From positions 1,615 to 40,219 of the forward strand of contig WVZO01000153.1 of assembly GCA_011772425.1 (NCBI GenBank): a stretch of 38,605 nt of DNA, in the 5' to 3' direction. A model generated the notes under the pieces. That model ran no database searches and was not told where the DNA came from. It saw only the letters and a program-made list of their open reading frames with translations. Positions 1 through 6,677 of this stretch are shown here, one piece after another. The position numbers were made by a program, and so were the translations under genes. The number at the start of each line of letters is the position of its first letter. Position 1 is the stretch's first letter. The stretch is from Candidatus Aminicenantota bacterium (GTDB taxonomy: Bacteria > Acidobacteriota > Aminicenantia > UBA2199).

Positions 1-258
1 ATATTCGAAGGGAAGCTTTATTTGTTTTTACAACTTCCAAAACTTGAAATTTTGGTACTTGACACCCTTGGAAATATTGAAAATCATTTCTATAATTATA
101 ATGATTTTCAATTTATGTGGTGGAGAGATTTTGATATCCGGAGAGAAAAAGAAGGGATTGTTTTTTATATTTTGGGTTATTCCATGTCGGATGATAAACC
201 GGAAATGCAAGATTTCAATGTTTACAGGGTAGTGCCATGTCAAAACCAGAAAAAATGA
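1..258 (+). CDS. C-terminal end of a probable beta-propeller protein (partial)
   Basis: The reading frame is open from the first base of the window and ends at a TGA at 256-258, so the ORF-track start (a TTG at 22) is only an internal codon and the gene begins outside the window. About 85 residues are visible. They include 'VLDTLGNIE' followed by alternating hydrophobic and aromatic strands and an 'FNVYRV' ending. This resembles the last blade of 6-bladed (NHL/TolB-like) propeller proteins, in which a strand is followed by 'D..G.i'. The following gene starts 33 bases downstream on the same strand, which suggests co-transcription. The propeller assignment is an inference from a short fragment; any beta-rich protein is possible. 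Confidence 0.5.
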   Translation: MFEGKLYLFLQLPKLEILVLDTLGNIENHFYNYNDFQFMWWRDFDIRREKEGIVFYILGYSMSDDKPEMQDFNVYRVVPCQNQKK

Positions 259-291
259 AATGCGGATTTTAAATCCGGTGAAGTATTTATT

Positions 292-726
292 ATGAAGAAC
301 AGAAAGATAAGCTTACTGCTGAGGATTTTGTTTGTGGTGGTAGTTGTTTTGATATTCATCGTGGTTAAGTACTATAATTGCATTGTACTGGAGCTTTCAT
401 CTATACCAGGGGTTATTGCCGGTAATAAGAAAGCTTTTTTACTTTATGGCAGCGGAATATGCAGCACCTGCCCACCTGGTAAACTTCTTATGGCTCTTAA
501 AGATAAGAAGGATATCTTATATGTAGTTCCTGGGGAATTTTCTGAAACGGATATTTTCAATTTGAAAGATACGTTTATGTTGAAAGGAAATATTAAAAAA
601 GGCGATCAAATAGTCGTTGATTTTTTGAAGAAAATTGCTGCCTGCAACAGATTTTCGGATTGGAGAAATAATATATATATGGAAATCACTGAAAACGGCG
701 GCATTTCAAAGTTGAGAAAAATTTAA
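292..726 (+). CDS. Membrane-anchored CxxC thioredoxin-like protein
   Basis: This is a 144-residue protein with a basic N-terminus, one strong hydrophobic segment at about residues 8-25 (signal anchor, positive-inside), then a soluble domain. That domain opens with a strand, a small loop and 'CSTCPPGK' (C57 and C60), which matches the placement of a thioredoxin/redoxin active site after the first core strand. A cis-Pro-like residue follows about 20 residues later ('YVVPGE'). The domain is shorter than a full thioredoxin. The likely role is an extracytoplasmic thiol-disulfide reaction; I infer this from the CxxC and topology. It sits 33 bases after the propeller fragment and 137 bases before a gene for an eight-cysteine secreted peptide, which would be an obvious substrate. 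No strong Shine-Dalgarno precedes the ATG. A non-redox role is possible. Confidence 0.55.
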   Translation: MKNRKISLLLRILFVVVVVLIFIVVKYYNCIVLELSSIPGVIAGNKKAFLLYGSGICSTCPPGKLLMALKDKKDILYVVPGEFSETDIFNLKDTFMLKGNIKKGDQIVVDFLKKIAACNRFSDWRNNIYMEITENGGISKLRKI

Positions 727-863
727 TCTATGATGAGATAATGAAATTGCAATACGTAAAAAAGTTGAAATTGTTTTTAGGCTCCAAGAGCGGAAAAATT
801 ACCTTTCAATTAATATTAATCAACACAAAAAAACAAATTAAGATAAGATGGAGGTGAATAGAG

Positions 864-1082
864 ATGTCAAAAGCAAAAGAGATTTTGGTTCTTATTACGG
901 TTTTGGCTTTAACCTTAACAATAATATTCTTGCCAAGCCATATATCAGGGCGCACATGTTGTAAAGATTTCAAAGGGTGTAGTGGAGATTTTTGTTGTTC
1001 TGGTTCGGGTACTCAATTCATGTGCATGATAGAATGTTATGGAGGAGTTTCAATCATTTGTGACGGTGATGTTCCAGAGTAA
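864..1082 (+). CDS. Secreted cysteine-rich small peptide (8 Cys in 72 residues)
   Basis: A very good ribosome-binding site (GGAGGTG) precedes the ATG, so this short ORF is probably real. The product has a short basic start, a hydrophobic segment at about residues 7-24 and a likely cleavage or release region near 'SHISG'. The remaining ~43-residue mature part is hydrophilic and carries eight cysteines in the pattern CC-x5-C-x4-CC-x8-C-x3-C-x7-C. The even number of cysteines and the absence of other features suggest four disulfides, or possibly metal binding. I do not recognise the family. The upstream genes (a CxxC membrane protein and a propeller fragment) recall Bacteroidetes loci in which small exported peptides accompany 6-bladed propeller proteins, but the peptide itself does not look like those. 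Function unknown. Confidence 0.65.
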   Translation: MSKAKEILVLITVLALTLTIIFLPSHISGRTCCKDFKGCSGDFCCSGSGTQFMCMIECYGGVSIICDGDVPE

Positions 1083-1308
1083 TGAAAAAATAGAAAAATC
1101 GCCAGAATCGAAGGTGCCAGGTACTTTATTCTCTTAAAGTATATATTAATATGTAATATAGAGCCATTCTTGCCTTTGTACTTTTTTTACAAAAGGAAAT
1201 GATATAAAACATACGGGGTCGCGGCTCAGAGGTCTGCCCGAGAATTCAAAATTACGGGATTTTAAGAAAACATAAAAAGAATTTTTGACCCATTGGCTTT
1301 CTAACCTT

Positions 1309-1341
1309 TCGCCGCAGGCGATTTAAACTTGCCCGAAGGGC
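1309..1341. repeat. Pair of triloop mini-hairpins
   Basis: TCGCC-GCA-GGCGA (1309-1321) and GCCC-GAA-GGGC (1331-1341) are perfect stems closed by C-GNA-G triloops, a loop type known to give unusually stable DNA mini-hairpins. They are spaced nine bases apart in a non-coding gap. Function unknown. Confidence 0.6.
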
Positions 1342-1351
1342 ACCTTTTTAT

Positions 1352-1379
1352 AGTTGGCAGTTGGCAGTTGGCAGTTGGC
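1352..1379. repeat. AGTTGGC heptamer tandem repeat (4 copies)
   Basis: Four perfect head-to-tail copies of AGTTGGC. A reverse-complement relative (TTGCCAA/CTGCCAA) occurs at 36951-36995, so the same repeat family is used at both ends of the window. Confidence 0.85.
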
Positions 1380-1386
1380 AAGTACG

Positions 1387-1416
1387 AAAAAGGGGACAAA
1401 AAAGGGGACAGGCAAG
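1387..1416. repeat. AAAAGGGGACA dispersed repeat, two adjacent copies
   Basis: Two adjacent copies. The second, AAAAGGGGACAGGCAAG at 1400-1416, differs by one base from the identical 17-mers at 1867-1883 and 3035-3051. Confidence 0.8.
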
Positions 1417-1424
1417 AAGTGATT

Positions 1425-1754
1425 CTAAACCTTTGTTTCAGAAGATTTTACCTCTGTTTCTCGTCCCGGGAAATGGATAACATCTTCCAATGCCTTTAAA
1501 TAGTTTGAAAACGCATCTCTTCCATGTCTGGTCATGCGGCATATTGTGGCCGGTTTCTTCCCTTTAAAGACGTTCTCGATTTTCACATACTCTTTTTGCT
1601 CCAACTTAGAAAGATGCGTGCTTAAATTGCCGTCTGTTGCGCCGGTAATTTTTTTCAAATAGTTAAAATCCGCCTCTTTGACCGAAACCAACACCGATAA
1701 GATGGCCAACCGCACCGGCGCATGGATGACGGCATCCAGTTGTGTGTGTGTCAC
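1425..1754 (-). CDS. Winged-helix transcriptional regulator (ArsR/MarR-like, HTH_34 type)
   Basis: This is a 109-residue one-domain DNA-binding protein. The sequence runs 'HAPVRLAILSVL' (helix 1), 'DFNYLKKITGATDGNLSTHLSKLEQKEYV' (recognition helix) and a wing 'FKGKKPATICRMTRHG', which is the layout of small winged-helix regulators that act on promoters as dimers. The start is a GTG at 1754-1752, preceded by a purine-rich GGGGGGAG site; the ORF track shows it as M. Immediately upstream on the same strand is the 3' remnant of a membrane-protein gene whose stop lies eight bases before this start. Such regulators are often encoded next to a membrane protein. The acidic, polar C-terminal tail (about residues 97-109) lies outside the fold. 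Regulon unknown; no metal-binding cysteine pair typical of ArsR sensors is present. Confidence 0.8.
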   Translation of the reverse strand: MTHTQLDAVIHAPVRLAILSVLVSVKEADFNYLKKITGATDGNLSTHLSKLEQKEYVKIENVFKGKKPATICRMTRHGRDAFSNYLKALEDVIHFPGRETEVKSSETKV

Positions 1755-1762
1755 GCTCCCCC

Positions 1763-1894
1763 CTACTCTTCTTTTTTTAATATTTTTTGCTGCCCTTTAC
1801 GAAGCATAAAGCCTGGCACCAGGTAACATACCACCAACAAGGGGATAAATACCAACGAGCGATAGAAAAAGGGGACATGCAAGAAAAACTCATA
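1763..1894 (-). pseudogene. 3' remnant of a small membrane-protein gene
   Basis: On the minus strand a frame without a usable start reads a hydrophobic stretch 'SLVFIPLLVVCYLVPGFML' and then a basic tail 'RKGQQKILKKEE' before a TAG at 1765-1763. This looks like the last transmembrane helix and cytoplasmic tail of an inner-membrane protein that once formed a two-gene unit with the regulator downstream. Upstream the frame runs straight into the AAAAGGGGACATGCAAG repeat (1867-1883) and stops at a TGA (1897-1895). The 5' part is therefore missing, probably lost by rearrangement at the repeat. It is too short for the ORF track. Confidence 0.55.
1867..1883. repeat. 17-bp direct repeat, copy 1 (AAAAGGGGACATGCAAG)
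   Basis: Identical to 3035-3051 and in the same orientation. The two copies bracket the lipoprotein gene. A one-mismatch copy lies at 1400-1416. Confidence 0.85.
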
Positions 1895-2897
1895 TCAGTT
1901 TTCTTATATTTAAGTTGCCAGTCCAGAGAGCCTTAAAAAAACTCCTAAAGATAATTTCATTCGCCAGGATCATCATGCGTGGATTTTTAAAAAACATTTG
2001 TATGGAAGAGGAGGTTACCTTAATTGAAGCGGATTTAAAAAGGGTATAAATCAATTTTTCTTGATCATTATCGGGAGGCGGCATCACCGAAACCGCTGCT
2101 TTGGCATTCATCAGGTATTGAGAAAAGCGTTTAATTTCAAATTCACTACGAGAGATTACTTTTGCTTCCCCTTCTTTTTCTCCTGCAAAAACAGAAAGTG
2201 ATTCAAGGCCCGTGGGTGGAAAACCGGGAGGAGTCTCCAGTTTTTTCTCTTTAATTATATCTTCAAACAACCACACAAACCAGGCTATTTGACTTTCTTT
2301 TTCACTATATATAAAAGGCCGGATTTTTTTATTGGTAAGTACACCTTTCTTGTTGCCTTTATATACGTCGATCATATTTTTTAATATTTCTTTCGGGGCA
2401 AGGAGCAGGTGGCTGGAATCCGGTACGGCAATATTATGCTTCTCTTTTGTATCTTTAAAAAAGACCCCCTTTATAGTAATTCCCAAATAGATTTCTTGCT
2501 CTTCTTTACTTGAGAAAGTATTGATTGCCCTGGCCAGCTTATCATTGTCGAACTTAAGTTTAATCACCATTCCCATATTGGGTATTTTGTCAATTCTATA
2601 AGGGCCGGTAAAAATAATAATTTTATCCAGGTTTTCTTTAATTTCGATGCCGGATATTTTTATAAACTCATGAAATTGCCTGCCAACGCCTGATTCATTT
2701 ATGTCTTTCTCCCACATTGAATATATCACAGGAAAATCTCTAATTTTCCTTAATTTCTGAAAATCAAATGAAACCAGCGATAAGATATATTTTGGTATAA
2801 ACCTGTACATATCATCCGTCACTTTTGTTTTTGAGCAGTTTTCAAAGAGAAAAACAACTGCCCAAATGCATACCGTAAAAATGAAAAATTTTTTCAT
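1890..2897 (-). CDS. Putative lipoprotein of unknown function
   Basis: I place the start at the ATG at 2897, not the track's 2939, because AGGAG lies six bases upstream of it and the protein then begins with a normal signal sequence, 'MKKFFIFTVCIWAVVFLFENC'. The Cys at about residue 21 could be lipidated, although 'FEN-C' is a poor lipobox. The mature part of about 315 residues is mixed alpha/beta with no transmembrane segment and no recognised domain. It alternates strands ('KIIIFTGPYRI', 'MGMVIKLKF') with polar loops and ends in an amphipathic region. Predicted location is the periplasm or outer face. The gene is bracketed by identical 17-bp repeats, and its stop falls inside the remnant of another gene. 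Function unknown. Confidence 0.65.
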   Translation of the reverse strand: MKKFFIFTVCIWAVVFLFENCSKTKVTDDMYRFIPKYILSLVSFDFQKLRKIRDFPVIYSMWEKDINESGVGRQFHEFIKISGIEIKENLDKIIIFTGPYRIDKIPNMGMVIKLKFDNDKLARAINTFSSKEEQEIYLGITIKGVFFKDTKEKHNIAVPDSSHLLLAPKEILKNMIDVYKGNKKGVLTNKKIRPFIYSEKESQIAWFVWLFEDIIKEKKLETPPGFPPTGLESLSVFAGEKEGEAKVISRSEFEIKRFSQYLMNAKAAVSVMPPPDNDQEKLIYTLFKSASIKVTSSSIQMFFKNPRMMILANEIIFRSFFKALWTGNLNIRKLI

Positions 2898-2954
2898 CTT
2901 CGGCTCCTGTTTGTTTAGTATTCTTATCTTGATCCGCATTGGGGATTCGACCCT

Positions 2955-2983
2955 ATTTTATCAGAAGAGGTAGAGGAAAGCAA
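2955..2983 (-). promoter_or_regulatory. Candidate sigma-70 promoter for the lipoprotein gene
   Basis: On the minus strand TTGCTT (2983-2978), a 17-bp spacer and TAAAAT (2960-2955) lie about 57 bases upstream of the chosen start at 2897. The -10 element is good and the -35 weak. Confidence 0.4.
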
Positions 2984-3034
2984 CTCAACTTTTCCTTTGT
3001 CCCTTCGTGTTTTGGAGAAAAGGTCAAGAAAAGG

Positions 3035-3051
3035 AAAAGGGGACATGCAAG
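3035..3051. repeat. 17-bp direct repeat, copy 2 (AAAAGGGGACATGCAAG)
   Basis: Perfect copy of 1867-1883, located between the DUF502 gene end and the lipoprotein gene start. Confidence 0.85.
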
Positions 3052-3074
3052 TTTTTTCTTTTGCGGGCTGCTAT

Positions 3075-3707
3075 TTAACTCTCGAGCTGCTTTTTCCTTT
3101 TTTTCTTTAGATAGTCCTCTAACAGCTTTTGCGCACCCATGCCGCAGCTGATAATCGTCCGCATGGTATCTTCCACAGATGCGTCCACAAAATGAACATA
3201 CTGCTTTTCCACATGATAAATTAAACCGGATGTGGGAGTAAGCGCAGAGGGCACAAATACAGTATAAAATCCATCCGGGTGTTCATCCGTAACAAAAGCC
3301 GTCATCATGGTATTGGAAGAAGGACCAAACACCTGCACCAGGGCCACGGTTGAAAAGGGAGCACGCTCCCGTCCCAACAATTGCTTAATGGTCTCTTTAA
3401 AAAGACTATAACCCGGTGCGATTGTGAGTATTCGCTTTTCCAATGTCTGATGAATAAAACGCCCAAACCTGGTTTTTACCACCAACCCAACGAGAAAACA
3501 GAGCAATATAATAACAACAATCACCAGGATATCGGCGATATATTTCTGGAGTTGAGATTGTTCCATGAGCATCCGGGTGAGAGGTTCGATGAGCCCTGTG
3601 ATAAGACGAAACAACCACCTCAAGAAAAGAAACGTCACTACAACTGGCAGGATGACAATCACCCCACCCAGGATAGTGGTTCTAAAAAACCGCTTTATTC
3701 GTTTCAT
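3075..3707 (-). CDS. DUF502-family inner-membrane protein
   Basis: A 210-residue protein. The N-terminal pattern 'TTILGGVIVILPVVVTFLFLRWLF' followed by a loop and a second hydrophobic segment 'IADILVIVVIILLCFLVGLVV' is the characteristic start of DUF502 proteins. The C-terminal two thirds is soluble and includes the family-like 'FVTDEHPDGFYTVFVPSALTPTSGLIYHV' region with small and Pro/Thr-rich turns. Two transmembrane helices are predicted at about residues 12-35 and 55-78. GGAGG eight bases before the ATG supports the start. The family has no established biochemical role. The gene is divergent from the HEAT-repeat gene, with a promoter for each in the 97-bp gap. The lysine-rich C-terminus ('KKKRKKQ') is probably cytosolic. 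Confidence 0.85.
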   Translation of the reverse strand: MKRIKRFFRTTILGGVIVILPVVVTFLFLRWLFRLITGLIEPLTRMLMEQSQLQKYIADILVIVVIILLCFLVGLVVKTRFGRFIHQTLEKRILTIAPGYSLFKETIKQLLGRERAPFSTVALVQVFGPSSNTMMTAFVTDEHPDGFYTVFVPSALTPTSGLIYHVEKQYVHFVDASVEDTMRTIISCGMGAQKLLEDYLKKKRKKQLES

Positions 3708-3738
3708 GGTTTACGCCTCCATTAATTTAACTATACCT

Positions 3739-3768
3739 ATTGTAACCAAATTTAGCTCTTGTTTTCAA
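3739..3768 (-). promoter_or_regulatory. Candidate promoter for the DUF502 gene
   Basis: On the minus strand TTGAAA (3768-3763), an 18-bp spacer and TACAAT (3744-3739), about 30 bases upstream of the start. It overlaps the outward promoter of the HEAT gene by position but not by hexamer. Confidence 0.5.
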
Positions 3769-3772
3769 TACT

Positions 3773-3801
3773 TTGACTTTTTTTCACAAATTTAATACAC
3801 T
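3773..3801 (+). promoter_or_regulatory. Candidate promoter for the HEAT-repeat gene
   Basis: TTGACT (3773-3778), a 17-bp spacer and TACACT (3796-3801). Transcription would start near 3808, giving a very short leader before the ATG at 3820. Confidence 0.5.
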
Positions 3802-3819
3802 AACATGAAGGAGCAGCCA

Positions 3820-5436
3820 ATGGCGGAGTCTATTTCAGTTGTCATTAACAAAACATTTAGCCACACCATCTCCTGGCATGAAACTTTTTTACCAGCCCTT
3901 CGTACTTTACCCGTAGACCAGGCCCAAAAATTGCTGGAACATATTCTAACCTGCGATCCAAAAGAAATCGAGGCCCATGTCTATCATAATCACTATTTTG
4001 TCATGAAGTTTATCGGTGAGCACGGTGAATGGCTCAACAATAGAGATTTCCTTGAAAACCAAATCGAAGATTTTTTTCGCTTCTCATGGAATGAAGGCAA
4101 AAGCAGAAGTTTTGTCGGAAATAAAACCTGGGAGAGATTTATGAGCTGGGTCTTCTCTGTGAAGGATTTGTGTGTCTCCTCTATGCTGCAGGAAAAACTT
4201 TTATCGATAGCTGAAGATGTAAATCAAGAAGGCTGGCTGCGGAGCGCCTGCGCCGAAGCCCTGGGAAATTCAGGCATGAAAGATAAAGCCATGGAACTGC
4301 TTCTTTTTATTGTTGAAGATAAAAACCGGGATGAAGGGCTGCGAAGTTCCTGTGCCCGGGCCGTGGGAAAATTGGGTGTTAAAGATAAAACCGCAGTCGA
4401 ACGCTTACTTACACTTGCAGAAGATAACAACCAGGGGGATTGGCTGCGGAGTTCCTGTGCCCGGGCCCTAGGGAAATTGGGTATTAAAGATAAAACCGCT
4501 GTGGAGCGCTTACTTGCTTTTGTTGAAAACAAGAATGAGAAGGGCTGGCTGCGGGGTGCTTACGCCGAAGTCCTGGGAAAGTTAGGCATTGAAGACAAAA
4601 CCGTGATGGAGCGCTTACTCGCTCTTGCCCAAGATGAGAACCAGGATGGTTGGGTGAGGAGCGGCTGTGCCAAAGCTCTCATAAAGTCAGGCATTAAAGA
4701 AAAACCAGTGGAACTGCTGATTCTTCTTTTGGAAGATGAAAATCAGGATGGCTTGATGCGCAGCTCCTGTGCCGACACTGTGGGGAAATTAAGCGATAAA
4801 GATAATAAGTTAGTGGAGCGGTTACTTACTCTTATCGAAGATGAGAGCCAGGATAGCATGCTGCGGCGTTCCTGTGCAGAGGCCGTGGGAAATTCAACCG
4901 CTAAAGATAAAGAAGCGGTGAAGCGGTTACTGGCGCTTGCTGAAGATGAAAGCCAGGAGGGTGCGCTGCGGGGGGCCTGTGCCAAAGCCATCGGTAAGTT
5001 AAACGTTAAAGATAAAACCGTGGTGGGGAGGTTACTTACACTTGCTGAAGATGGGTACCCGGATGCTGTGGTGCGGCGTTCCTGTGTCGTTGCTGTGGGT
5101 AACTTATACGTTAAAGATAAAGTGGTGGTGAAACGTTTGCTCACGCTTGCCCTAGATGAGAACCAGGAAGATGTGCTGCGGGGTTTCTGTGCTGAAGCCA
5201 TGGAAAAATTGGAGGTTAAAGATAAGGCGGTGGTAGAGCGGTTACTTACGCTTGCTGAAGATAGGAACCAGGATACCTTACTGCGGCGTTTTTGTGCCAA
5301 AGCCATTGGGAGTCTGGACCTTAAAGATAAAGCAGTAGAAATATTGATTGAACTTTATTTTACCCAAAGGGAGAAAATATCGGATGAAGCACGATTAATT
5401 TATGACGCTTTATGGAACTTGACAGGCAATAGTTGA
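3820..5436 (+). CDS. HEAT-repeat protein with eleven 35-residue repeats
   Basis: The start at 3820 is chosen over 3805 because AAGGAG lies seven bases before it. The first ~125 residues form a non-repeat alpha-helical domain. From about base 4198 to 5343 there are eleven consecutive units of 34-35 residues. The consensus is 'LLxLAEDxNQxxxLRxSCAxAVGKLxxKDKxxVER', a two-helix HEAT/Armadillo-like unit with conserved Asp, Arg and Lys, and a degenerate twelfth unit closes the protein. The expected shape is a superhelical scaffold for protein binding, probably cytoplasmic since no signal peptide is seen. Ten of the eleven units have a Cys at the same helix position (unit 4 has Tyr), giving a regular line of cysteines. 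The repeats are also similar as DNA (period 105 bp), which indicates recent tandem expansion. The binding partner is unknown. PBS-lyase-type HEAT enzymes are a less likely alternative. Confidence 0.85.
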   Translation: MAESISVVINKTFSHTISWHETFLPALRTLPVDQAQKLLEHILTCDPKEIEAHVYHNHYFVMKFIGEHGEWLNNRDFLENQIEDFFRFSWNEGKSRSFVGNKTWERFMSWVFSVKDLCVSSMLQEKLLSIAEDVNQEGWLRSACAEALGNSGMKDKAMELLLFIVEDKNRDEGLRSSCARAVGKLGVKDKTAVERLLTLAEDNNQGDWLRSSCARALGKLGIKDKTAVERLLAFVENKNEKGWLRGAYAEVLGKLGIEDKTVMERLLALAQDENQDGWVRSGCAKALIKSGIKEKPVELLILLLEDENQDGLMRSSCADTVGKLSDKDNKLVERLLTLIEDESQDSMLRRSCAEAVGNSTAKDKEAVKRLLALAEDESQEGALRGACAKAIGKLNVKDKTVVGRLLTLAEDGYPDAVVRRSCVVAVGNLYVKDKVVVKRLLTLALDENQEDVLRGFCAEAMEKLEVKDKAVVERLLTLAEDRNQDTLLRRFCAKAIGSLDLKDKAVEILIELYFTQREKISDEARLIYDALWNLTGNS

Positions 5437-5440
5437 GAAT

Positions 5441-5460
5441 CCACGAAGGCACTAAAGGTG
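5441..5460. repeat. CACGAAGG-type dispersed repeat
   Basis: 'CCACGAAGGCACTAAAGG' lies just after the HEAT gene stop. It is the plus-strand member of a family also found at 19204, 20718, 21984, 22777 and 23981. Confidence 0.65.
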
Positions 5461-5534
5461 AATCCAAGTAATTTTCCCTCTTGACTAATACTGGAAAAAC
5501 CATTATAATCAATCCTGGTTTCCGACATTTACCC

Positions 5535-5744
5535 AAAAGGGGACGGCGTCCCCACCTAGAGGAGTCGTTCATGACAGTTGAAAGGTACCATCCGGGAAAA
5601 CGTTGTTTTTTTAGGGCGTTTTTACGAGTATTAATAAAAGGTAGACGGCGTCCACACCCTATAGGAGTTGTTCATGACGTTTTAAAGGAACCTGGCGGAA
5701 AAATTTTGTTTTTTTTTGCGCGTTTTTACAGAGTATTAAAAAGA
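5535..5744 (+). repeat. Two tandem ~102-bp repeats with a hairpin and RBS/ATG-like core
   Basis: Two imperfect copies begin at about 5535 and 5636; the shared GACGGCGTCC is 102 bases apart. Each contains, in order, GACGGCGTCC, a GGAGT(C/T)GTTCATGAC core that looks like a ribosome site plus ATG, a T-run and GCG(T)TTTTAC. In copy 1 the first part is a perfect 6-3-6 hairpin, GGGGAC-GGC-GTCCCC (5539-5553). The 90-residue ORF over this area is low-complexity and is probably not a gene. The array is the leader of the REC-GAF gene. Confidence 0.75.
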
Positions 5745-5770
5745 GATCATTAATCCAAAGGAGATATCCA

Positions 5771-6652
5771 ATGTACAGCGATGGGAAAAAGGTCCTGTTT
5801 ATGACCAATGATCAATTTTTAACCCAAAAAATGAAATCATATTTTTTTCAGCGTTACAATCTTACCATGGACCAGACATCCGATGCCCTGGAGGTACTTG
5901 AGCGAATTGGAAGCGATGACAACTCCTATGAACTGGCAATTTTAGATGAAGATGTGGTGGGACTGCCGACCACATCCCAGGTTCTAAGAACCATAAAAGA
6001 CCAGGACTATGGCCCCAATGTGCTGTATCTTTCCACTCTCCACGAAATCGTTAATCCCAATTACCACGAAGAACTTGATATACCTTCTTATTATTCCGAT
6101 GAGATGTTCCGCCTGGAAAAATGGAGTGAGAACGTGGGTAAAATTCTTTCGTTGTGCAAGCCGATTTTTGAATGCACTACCATAAGAGATGTATGCCAAA
6201 ATGGCTGTCAAAGCCTGGTGGAAAACATCGAAGTGGATTGTGCGGTTTGTGTCATTCCCCGATTCGATACCCAACCACCTACCCGGGGAGTAGTGGCCGC
6301 CCGCTATCCTGATTTCCTGCCGGAAACTTATGATATCCCACTAAGAGACTCCCACCATTTCCAGGAGTTGTTTGAATATTTCAAACCGATTCATATCCCG
6401 GATTTAAATACAGATAAAGAGTTTTGCCAGGAGTTGCTGGATAAGTTCCAATTCCCTTTTCGTTCGGCATTGATTGTACCCATGGCAATCGGGGGCAAAT
6501 TCCTGGGTTATTTCGGTTTATTTACCCATAAGACCAGTCGATTATACCGCCTGGTAGAAATAGACCGCAGTATACGATTGGCAGAATTTGCAGCTTCCGT
6601 ATCTGTGAGTATATTTTTTTCAGAATTGAAAAGGGAGGGTAAGACTTTTTAA
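5771..6652 (+). CDS. Degenerate response-regulator receiver plus GAF domain protein
   Basis: A 293-residue soluble protein with an excellent start (AAAGGAG before the ATG). Residues ~5-115 follow the receiver fold: 'KVLFMTND', helix, 'YELAILDED' with the possible phospho-acceptor at D59, then 'NVLYLS'. The usual acidic pair is only N13-D14 and the conserved Lys-Pro of receivers is not visible, so phosphorylation may be lost or altered. Residues ~120-290 look like a GAF domain ('VDCAVCVIPRF', 'FRSALIVPMAIGGKFLGYFGLF'), which commonly binds small ligands or mediates dimerisation. There is no output domain, so it may act through a partner, for example the kinase encoded convergently 25 bases away. 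The domain order is clear; the biological role is unknown. Confidence 0.75.
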   Translation: MYSDGKKVLFMTNDQFLTQKMKSYFFQRYNLTMDQTSDALEVLERIGSDDNSYELAILDEDVVGLPTTSQVLRTIKDQDYGPNVLYLSTLHEIVNPNYHEELDIPSYYSDEMFRLEKWSENVGKILSLCKPIFECTTIRDVCQNGCQSLVENIEVDCAVCVIPRFDTQPPTRGVVAARYPDFLPETYDIPLRDSHHFQELFEYFKPIHIPDLNTDKEFCQELLDKFQFPFRSALIVPMAIGGKFLGYFGLFTHKTSRLYRLVEIDRSIRLAEFAASVSVSIFFSELKREGKTF

Positions 6653-6677
6653 AAATACGCATTAGGCATTGTGCAAA

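Larger units (their letters stand above)
1083..1424. other. Intergenic repeat-rich stretch
   Basis: No gene is visible in these 342 bases. They contain 'AAGGTGCCAGGTACTTT' at 1111-1128, two triloop mini-hairpins (TCGCC-GCA-GGCGA at 1309-1321 and GCCC-GAA-GGGC at 1331-1341), four tandem copies of AGTTGGC at 1352-1379, and copies of the AAAAGGGGACA repeat at 1387-1416. All of these look like short dispersed repeats. No convincing promoter or intrinsic terminator with a U-tract was found. Confidence 0.6.

Noticed and set aside
2898-3151. Longer lipoprotein start (2939) and plus-strand ORF 2939-3151
   Set aside because: AGGAG and the signal peptide both point to 2897; the plus-strand ORF is low-complexity and crosses a dispersed repeat.
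3381-3725. 114-residue plus-strand ORF
   Set aside because: Antisense shadow of the DUF502 gene with no family features.
4743-5306. 187-residue minus-strand ORF (and 4224-4532 minus)
   Set aside because: Serine-rich shadow of the HEAT-repeat gene; its regularity comes from the 105-bp repeat on the other strand.
5481-5753. 90-residue plus-strand ORF
   Set aside because: It spans two tandem non-coding repeats, is Arg/Phe-rich and low-complexity, and has no ribosome site at its start; it is a repeat artefact.
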